From positions 1 to 12,216 of the forward strand of contig JADDQX010000056.1 of assembly GCA_016781115.1 (NCBI GenBank): a stretch of 12,216 nt of DNA, read 5' to 3'. The first letter of the stretch is position 1. Each line of letters starts with the position of its first letter. The stretch is from Actinomycetota bacterium (GTDB taxonomy: Bacteria > Actinomycetota > CADDZG01 > WHSQ01). Below, in pieces: positions 9,001-12,216 of this stretch. The translations under genes were made by a program, and so were the position numbers. The notes under the pieces are model-generated. The model was not told the origin of the DNA and made no database searches. It saw only the letters and a list, made by a program, of their open reading frames with translations.

Positions 9001-9254
9001 TCGCCCGCGAGGTCGTCCGGGCCGTCCAGGAGCTAAGGAAGTCCAGCGGCCTCGCGGTCGAGGACCGCATCGAGCTGTGGCTGTCGGCGGAGGACGCGGC
9101 CTTGCAGGCGGCGCTGGAGACGCACGCGCAGATGATCGGCTCCGAGGTGCTGGCGACGGAGATCTCGTGGGATGAAGTTCCCGGGGGGGCGGCGCGCGAC
9201 GAGGTGTCGTTGGAGTCGGGCTCGATCGGCGTTGCGTTGCGACGAGCGGGCTAG
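6084..9254 (+). CDS. ileS: Isoleucyl-tRNA synthetase, IleS2 (eukaryote-like) type
   Basis: Charges tRNA-Ile with isoleucine and edits misactivated valine; 1056 residues, typical of the longer IleS2 class. ATG at 6084 gives the usual N-terminus (MPTPLYRPVNTRVSFPELE). The signature loop reads GPPTANGKPGIHH, so the class I HxGH motif is G59-I60-H61-H62. The KMSKS loop is at 602-606, with the editing domain inserted between them: WTTTPWTLLANMA from 230 and GSGIVHLAPYGEDD at 324-337. Zinc-knuckle-like pairs occur as CPRC, CWRC and CPEC. The substrate-pocket region DTWFDSGSMPFGQ is intact, and the C-terminal part carries the anticodon-binding domain (WNTYSFWVTYA onward). It is the only plus-strand gene, diverging from the dksA-like gene and ending 15 nt before a convergent stop. 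No Shine-Dalgarno is seen; a leaderless start is likely. The frame stays open more than 1 kb upstream of the ATG, but that stretch is antisense to two real genes. Confidence 0.97.
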   Translation: MPTPLYRPVNTRVSFPELEASTASWWKEKDVFARSLAQREGAPEWVFYEGPPTANGKPGIHHVEARIFKDIFCRFQTMRGRYVHRKAGWDCHGLPVEIAVEKQLGITQKRQIEEEVGIEEFTRLCRESVKRYVDDWERLTERIGFWVDLPNAYWTMSSDFVETVWWILKQIWDKGLLEEDFKVVPYCPRCETSLSSHEQHQTGAYRMVTDPSVYVRYPLKGEPDTALLVWTTTPWTLLANMAVAVGEDITYVKVADPLLDGRHLILAKERVEAVLGEGVTSIKEMAGSDLIGLAYEPPFGFVRTDEGGHAHTARPGDFVTTSDGSGIVHLAPYGEDDMVVAKRDDLPITQMIDVSGRVVTEGGPFVGQSIRDANPMIIDDLGARDLLFKTDDYEHSYPHCWRCQTPLLYYPRRDWYIRTSQIRAELQASNENTNWQPPTIKYGRFGDWLANNVDWSLSRDRYWGTPLPIWRCDEGHATCIGSFAELAELSGRELGGDFDPHRPYVDDITFGCPECGKKATRVLSVIDTWFDSGSMPFGQWHYPFENEDLFENRFPAHFISEAIDQTRGWFYSLLAVATLVRGENSYRNCVCLGHIVDADGRKMSKSVGNVIDPWTVLDAQGADALRWHMLTAGTPWSARRVSVEIIEESLRKYLLTLWNTYSFWVTYASLERFDPSEVEIPLEQRSQMDRWILAELSDTVEVVSNSLDGFDATTGGRRLDRFVDDLSNWYVRRSRRRFWKSGEDADTRAAFLTLWECLVTVAQLSAPFTPFIAEEIYTNLTAPVADARESVHLSDWPEPNHAQADDDLRQRMGLVRRLVTLGRSARTEAKVRVRQPLARALVVLPAAETDALGELDALVADELNVRSLERARGLGELVSYSVKANFKVLGPRFGARVKSVAQALAATDPAAIVQSIDAHEVVHIDVDGEQVSLTRDDLDIRVEGRSGFSLVQDGPYGVALDLEVTPDLWAEGVAREVVRAVQELRKSSGLAVEDRIELWLSAEDAALQAALETHAQMIGSEVLATEISWDEVPGGAARDEVSLESGSIGVALRRAG

Positions 9255-9269
9255 GTCACTGCTGCGCAG

Positions 9270-9716
9270 CTAGGGCTTACAGACGCTGCAGGGGTCGTAC
9301 CCGCGGCGCACGGCCGCCTCGCGCGAGATCTTCTCGCCGCCGGGGATCGAGGCGTAACGGCACCGCGCGCGATGGAAGCGGCTCCGATCGGCGTACGCGA
9401 CCACTCGATCGGCATCGTCGTCTGATCCCACCACCGGGACGGGCTGCGTCGCGCGCTGGGGCTCGGGCGAGGTCGTCGGTGGCGTTGGAGGCGCCACCGG
9501 ACGAGCCTGCGGTTGGGGAGCCTGGCGTTGGGGAGCCGGACGTCGTGCCGCCTCGGCCTTGCTGCGGTAGTAGCCGAGCGACAGCATGACCGCGGCCGCG
9601 ATGCTCGCGACGATGGAGGTCCAGATCAGAGATTCGTCCGCGCTGGTCCATCCGATCACCAGAGCAATGGCAGAACCCGCGATAAGGAGGAGCGAACCTC
9701 CGATCAGAGCCGTCAT
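9270..9716 (-). CDS. Small membrane protein with C-terminal Ada-like zinc-binding domain
   Basis: I do not recognise a named gene. The 148 residues fall into three parts. Two predicted membrane helices lie at about 3-23 and 30-49, joined by a short loop. A Pro/Gln/Ala-rich linker without expected structure spans about 57-97. The C-terminal domain has H115-x3-C119 and C143-x2-C146 in a context ending YDPCSVCKP. That pattern (FHRxxC, then a small-residue and SREAA helix, then GYxPCxxCxP) resembles the Ada N-terminal zinc-binding fold seen appended to various nucleases and membrane proteins; metal binding is inferred. The ATG at 9714-9716 lies 12 nt after the divIVA stop, so it is probably the last gene of the sepF-yggT-divIVA operon. 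No Shine-Dalgarno is seen. The role is unknown; location suggests a link to the cell envelope or division. Confidence 0.8.
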   Translation of the reverse strand: MTALIGGSLLLIAGSAIALVIGWTSADESLIWTSIVASIAAAVMLSLGYYRSKAEAARRPAPQRQAPQPQARPVAPPTPPTTSPEPQRATQPVPVVGSDDDADRVVAYADRSRFHRARCRYASIPGGEKISREAAVRRGYDPCSVCKP

Positions 9717-9728
9717 CGAGGGAGGACC

Positions 9729-10547
9729 TTAGCGGCCCTCGTCGGACCAGTCCTCTTCCCGGGCGTCCCGGCGGAAGATCGCCCGCAGCGGGTGCTTGCG
9801 CGCGGCGTCTCCGTTCTCGGCGTGGGCGTACTCATCGACCTGGATCTCGACGTCGTCCGGGAGCTCGATCACGGCGTGCTCCGGACCGGGCTCGTGCGTC
9901 GGCTTCCCCACCGCCGCCTCGATCGCCTCCATGCGAGCGGCCGGCGTAGCGTGCAGCCGTGGAGGCGAGGCCGCCGTCGACTGAGCCGGTGGTTGTGGAG
10001 CGGTGGCAGCCGCGGCGACCGGTGTCTCCTCCGGCTTCTCGACGAGCGCATCCAGGGACGACAGCTGTTGTTCCAGGAACGCCTGCAGGCGCCGCTTGAT
10101 CTCCGTCTCGAAGGCCTGCAGCCGGTCTATCGACTTCTCTATCTCGCGCCGCCGGACCAAGTGCTGTCGCTCGACCTCGGCCGTCTTGCGGCGGACGTCT
10201 TCCTCCGCGGTCGCGACCCGGTGCTCGACCTCCTCGTTCGCGCGCTGAGCGCGCTCCTCGGCCTCAGCCACCATGCTCTCGGCCTTTGCCTTCGCGGTTG
10301 CGATCGCTTCCTCCGCGGCCTGCTGCGCGGTCACGAGCGTCTTCTTCAACATCTCTTCGGTGCTGCGGCTCGCCTCGACCATCTGGTCCAGCTCGCGCAG
10401 ACGATCCTGGAGCGCCTGGTTCTCACGCTCCAGCCGGTTCATCTGGTCCGCGACGCGATCGAGGAAGTCATCGACCTCCTCCTGGTTGTATCCGCGCCAG
10501 GCGTCGTGAAACTGCTTCTCGTGGATGTGGCGGGCAGTCACTTCCAT
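9729..10547 (-). CDS. divIVA: DivIVA/Wag31 family polar-growth and septum-placement protein
   Basis: Coiled-coil scaffold that binds curved membrane at poles and septa; in actinomycetes it recruits the cell-wall elongation machinery. The protein has 272 residues. The N-terminal domain shows the conserved FHDAWRGYNQEEVDDFLDRV stretch at about 13-32. A long charged coiled coil follows (about 33-170). Next come an Ala/Pro-rich segment (about 175-210) and a less conserved acidic and basic tail (IELPDDVEIQVDEY, then KHPLRAIFRRDAREEDW). ATG at 10545-10547 is the natural start because the domain begins at once (MEVTARHIHEKQF). It starts 37 nt after the yggT stop, without a Shine-Dalgarno (the preceding bases are GCCCCC). 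The segment order and neighbours fit a Wag31-like protein. The coiled coil is uninterrupted. Confidence 0.95.
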   Translation of the reverse strand: MEVTARHIHEKQFHDAWRGYNQEEVDDFLDRVADQMNRLERENQALQDRLRELDQMVEASRSTEEMLKKTLVTAQQAAEEAIATAKAKAESMVAEAEERAQRANEEVEHRVATAEEDVRRKTAEVERQHLVRRREIEKSIDRLQAFETEIKRRLQAFLEQQLSSLDALVEKPEETPVAAAATAPQPPAQSTAASPPRLHATPAARMEAIEAAVGKPTHEPGPEHAVIELPDDVEIQVDEYAHAENGDAARKHPLRAIFRRDAREEDWSDEGR

Positions 10548-10553
10548 GGGGGC

Positions 10554-10559
10554 AGTATC
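10554..10559 (-). promoter_or_regulatory. Candidate -10 box of an internal divIVA promoter
   Basis: The minus strand reads GATACT (four of six matches to TATAAT), followed by six bases and the divIVA ATG. If used, it would give a leaderless divIVA transcript independent of the upstream operon. It sits in the 37-nt gap after yggT. No -35 element is recognisable, so this is weak. Confidence 0.25.
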
Positions 10560-10584
10560 TCAGAGGTAATGCCGCGGAACCCGG

Positions 10585-10833
10585 TTATCCGCAGATCGCT
10601 CCGGACACGACTCGCAGGATGATGAAGACGAAAAGAGGCGACAGGTCGAGCCCGCCGATCGGCGGGATGTAGCGGCGGAACAGGCCCAGCACCGGTTCCG
10701 TGAGGTCGTAGATGACGCGCACCGCGGGAGCCAACGACGGCGGAGGTGACCACGCCATCGTCGCCCACGACAGGATGATGCGCGCGAGCAAGACGACGTA
10801 GTACGCGGAGAAGAGAAGACAGATGAACCCCAT
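10585..10833 (-). CDS. YggT family membrane protein (SepG-like)
   Basis: Small integral membrane protein of 82 residues with two hydrophobic segments, about 3-25 and 64-81. Between them is the family signature: LTEPVLGLFRRYIPP, then GGLDLSPLFVFIIL. In streptomycetes and other Gram-positives the homologue lies between sepF and divIVA and helps anchor division proteins; the biochemical role in this organism is inferred from that. ATG at 10831-10833 follows the sepF stop by 12 nt with no Shine-Dalgarno, so coupling to sepF is likely. Length is normal for actinobacterial members, which carry one YggT unit rather than the two found in E. coli. Confidence 0.9.
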   Translation of the reverse strand: MGFICLLFSAYYVVLLARIILSWATMAWSPPPSLAPAVRVIYDLTEPVLGLFRRYIPPIGGLDLSPLFVFIILRVVSGAICG

Positions 10834-10845
10834 GACTACGAGAGG

Positions 10846-11313
10846 CTAGGCGGGGAAGAAGCCGCGCTCTTGGAGGAAGCGCTGGCGTTCTTCGGCCGAG
10901 ACCTGGACCCCCGGCGGGGTGATCAGAATCACGTGCTCCCCGGCCGGCTGGATGCTCCCACCCATGCCGTAGGCGAGCCCGCTAGCGAAGTCGATCAGGC
11001 GTTGGCGTTCTCGGGGATCGGCGCCGTCGAGGTTCATCAAGACCGAGAACCCGTCGCGGAACTTGTCGCCGATCTCCTGCGCATCCGCTTTGAACTGCGT
11101 GGGGTTAACGAGGTGGAACCGCGCCGTCGGCCGCGTGGGGATGGACCGCACCACGGCATCGCGACGCGCAGGCGAATGATCGGCCGAGGCGGAGCGCCGG
11201 GACCGGCGCGCGGGGGCTTCTTCCTCGTGGTCCGCGTCTTCGTAGGAGTAGTCGTCATAATCGTCCTCTTCGACCAGCCCCAGATAGACGAGCGTCTTCC
11301 TCCAGATCCCCAT
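10846..11313 (-). CDS. sepF: Cell division protein SepF
   Basis: Membrane anchor and bundling partner of FtsZ in Gram-positive bacteria. The protein has 155 residues. The first 15 or so (MGIWRKTLVYLGLVEED) form the amphipathic membrane-targeting helix. A strongly acidic stretch (DDYDDYSYEDADHEEE) and an Arg/Ser-rich linker follow. The globular SepF domain runs from about 60 to 155, including the segments KADAQEIGDKFRDG and RLIDFASGLAYGMGG, which mediate dimerisation and FtsZ binding in characterised members. ATG at 11311-11313 gives the canonical N-terminus. It lies 39 nt after yggS, without a Shine-Dalgarno. With FtsA absent from most actinomycetes, SepF is the expected FtsZ tether. Confidence 0.95.
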   Translation of the reverse strand: MGIWRKTLVYLGLVEEDDYDDYSYEDADHEEEAPARRSRRSASADHSPARRDAVVRSIPTRPTARFHLVNPTQFKADAQEIGDKFRDGFSVLMNLDGADPRERQRLIDFASGLAYGMGGSIQPAGEHVILITPPGVQVSAEERQRFLQERGFFPA

Positions 11314-11347
11314 CGACGGTCAGCCTATCCCGAAGATGGTTCGACTT

Positions 11348-11361
11348 CGCGGTTATCCGCG
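11348..11361. repeat. Small inverted repeat around the yggS stop codon
   Basis: CGCGG, TTAT, CCGCG: a perfect 5-bp stem whose 4-nt loop contains the yggS stop (TAA on the minus strand). A second possible stem, CGAAG (11331-11335) with CTTCG (11345-11349), overlaps it, so the two cannot fully form together. Too short to call a terminator, and the operon appears to continue into sepF. Confidence 0.25.
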
Positions 11362-12036
11362 GGCGCGGGGGCCGAAGATCGCCTCGCCTATCCGGACCAG
11401 GGTCGCCCCCTCTTCTATCCCCACCTCGAAGTCTCGGGTCATACCCATCGACAGCTCCGTCGCGGTGGGAACCACTTCGACAACCCTGTCCCGCAACTCC
11501 CTGAGCTCCACGAAGTACGGCCGCGAGTCCTCCGGATCGCTCGAGAGCGGCGCCATTGTCATGAGCCCCCGGAGCGACAGCGGCGACAACGCGGCGACCT
11601 GCTCCGCGAACGCGACCGCGGCTGCGGGCTCGACGCCGTGCTTGGTGGCTTCGCCGGAGACGTTCACCTCGATCAGCACGTCCTGCGTCACCCCTGCGAC
11701 GCGAGCTCGTCGAGCGAGCTCCTCCGCGAGCGCGGGGCGGTCCACCGAGTGGATCAGCGAGGCCATCTCGACCACCTGGCGCGCCTTGTTCGTCTGGAGG
11801 TGGCCGATGAAGTGCCACCGGACACCTGCGGGCAGAGCGATCGCCTTCTCTCTCAGCTCCTGGACGCGGTTCTCCCCAAGCTCCGCGGCACCGGCCGCTA
11901 CCGCCTGCGCGACCACGTCGGCCGGAAATCCCTTGCTCACCGCCACAAGCGCGACATCGGCGCCGGTGCGTCCTACGCGTTCGGCGGCGGCCGCGATCCG
12001 GCCCCGCACCTCTTCCAGCCGAACCGCGACGCTCAC
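11353..12036 (-). CDS. yggS: YggS/YlmE family pyridoxal phosphate homeostasis protein
   Basis: Single-domain, alanine-racemase-like TIM barrel that binds PLP and buffers vitamin B6 and amino-acid pools; it has no established enzymatic reaction. The protein has 227 residues, the family norm. PLP lysine K35 is in LVAVSKGFP. Other family motifs are GENRVQEL, WHFIGHLQTNK, MTMAP, SMGMTRDFEVGIEEG and VRIGEAIFG near the C-terminus, the last groups contacting the phosphate. The start is GTG at 12034-12036, which overlaps the pgeF stop as GTGA, a classic coupled arrangement that also explains the missing Shine-Dalgarno. Its place between pgeF and sepF matches the ylmD-ylmE-ylmF order of Gram-positives. 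Confidence 0.95.
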   Translation of the reverse strand: MSVAVRLEEVRGRIAAAAERVGRTGADVALVAVSKGFPADVVAQAVAAGAAELGENRVQELREKAIALPAGVRWHFIGHLQTNKARQVVEMASLIHSVDRPALAEELARRARVAGVTQDVLIEVNVSGEATKHGVEPAAAVAFAEQVAALSPLSLRGLMTMAPLSSDPEDSRPYFVELRELRDRVVEVVPTATELSMGMTRDFEVGIEEGATLVRIGEAIFGPRARG

Positions 12037-12216
12037 CGCTCGAGCAGGGTCGCGAAGGCACCTTGGCGGCCGGTGGTGCCGTCGCGCCGATAGGAGAAAT
12101 AGCGTAGATCACAAGAGGTGCAGTCGACGCTGGCGCCGACCCGGTCGACCCCGGCCCGGTGGAGCGCGAAGGCCGCGGCGCGGCCCGGGTCGACCCGATC
12201 TTCGGCGGCCACCGGC
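12033..12216 (-). CDS. pgeF: PgeF/YlmD (laccase-domain) peptidoglycan editing factor, C-terminal fragment
   Basis: Only the last 61 codons are inside the window; the rest lies beyond the right edge. The fragment reads through DCTSCDLRYFSYRRDG and TGRQGAFATLLER to a TGA at 12033-12035. The cysteine after VD and the FSYRRDGxTGRQ ending are typical of the family's C-terminus. Characterised members hydrolyse wrongly incorporated serine from UDP-MurNAc-L-Ser and act as purine nucleoside phosphorylases or adenosine deaminases. The 4-nt overlap with yggS places it first among the operon genes visible here; ftsZ would be expected upstream. Confidence 0.9.
   Translation of the reverse strand, partial: PVAAEDRVDPGRAAAFALHRAGVDRVGASVDCTSCDLRYFSYRRDGTTGRQGAFATLLER

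Noticed and set aside
9255..9275. Bidirectional terminator between ileS and the convergent gene
   Set aside because: GCTGCGCAGC (9261-9270) is a perfect palindrome, but it leaves at most a 4-bp stem and has no T-run; too weak to call.
10870..12093. 407-codon plus-strand open frame
   Set aside because: It is antisense to sepF and yggS, both recognised with full motifs.

Overview
The window is a high-GC bacterial chromosome segment made almost entirely of housekeeping genes. Gene content and order point to an actinomycete (Actinomycetota): a pgeF-yggS-sepF-yggT-divIVA run of the kind found downstream of ftsZ, followed by ileS, a DksA/TraR-type zinc-finger protein with a lysine-rich tail, lspA, rluD and dnaE. 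I cannot place it below phylum. There are no transposases, integrases, phage genes, CRISPR arrays, rRNA or tRNA genes.

Layout from the right end, in the direction most genes are read (minus strand). First comes the 3' end of pgeF (cut by the window edge), overlapping yggS by 4 nt. Then follow sepF, yggT, divIVA and a small membrane protein with a C-terminal zinc-ribbon-like domain, all closely spaced and probably one operon. This block combines PLP and peptidoglycan quality control (yggS, pgeF) with division and polar-growth scaffolds (SepF, YggT, DivIVA). It meets ileS tail to tail, with only 15 nt between the two stop codons. ileS is the only plus-strand gene. Its start is divergent from a second minus-strand block, dksA-like, lspA and rluD. 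Then comes a 212-nt gap with hairpin and AT-rich palindromic structure, and finally dnaE, which runs off the left edge lacking only its last few dozen residues.

The most notable points are these. IleS has its class I signature changed from HxGH to G-I-H-H, an arrangement linked to extreme mupirocin resistance in IleS2 enzymes. The DksA/TraR protein is preceded by about 200 residues of histone-H1-like Lys/Ala/Pro sequence with six 27-nt tandem repeats. The small two-helix membrane protein after divIVA has no function I recognise. Most genes have no recognisable Shine-Dalgarno sequence, and ileS and divIVA have -10-like hexamers 6-7 nt before the start codon, which suggests leaderless transcripts. 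lspA has no usual start codon between the end of the upstream gene and its first membrane helix. I see no evidence for a novel multi-gene defence, mobile or biosynthetic system here.
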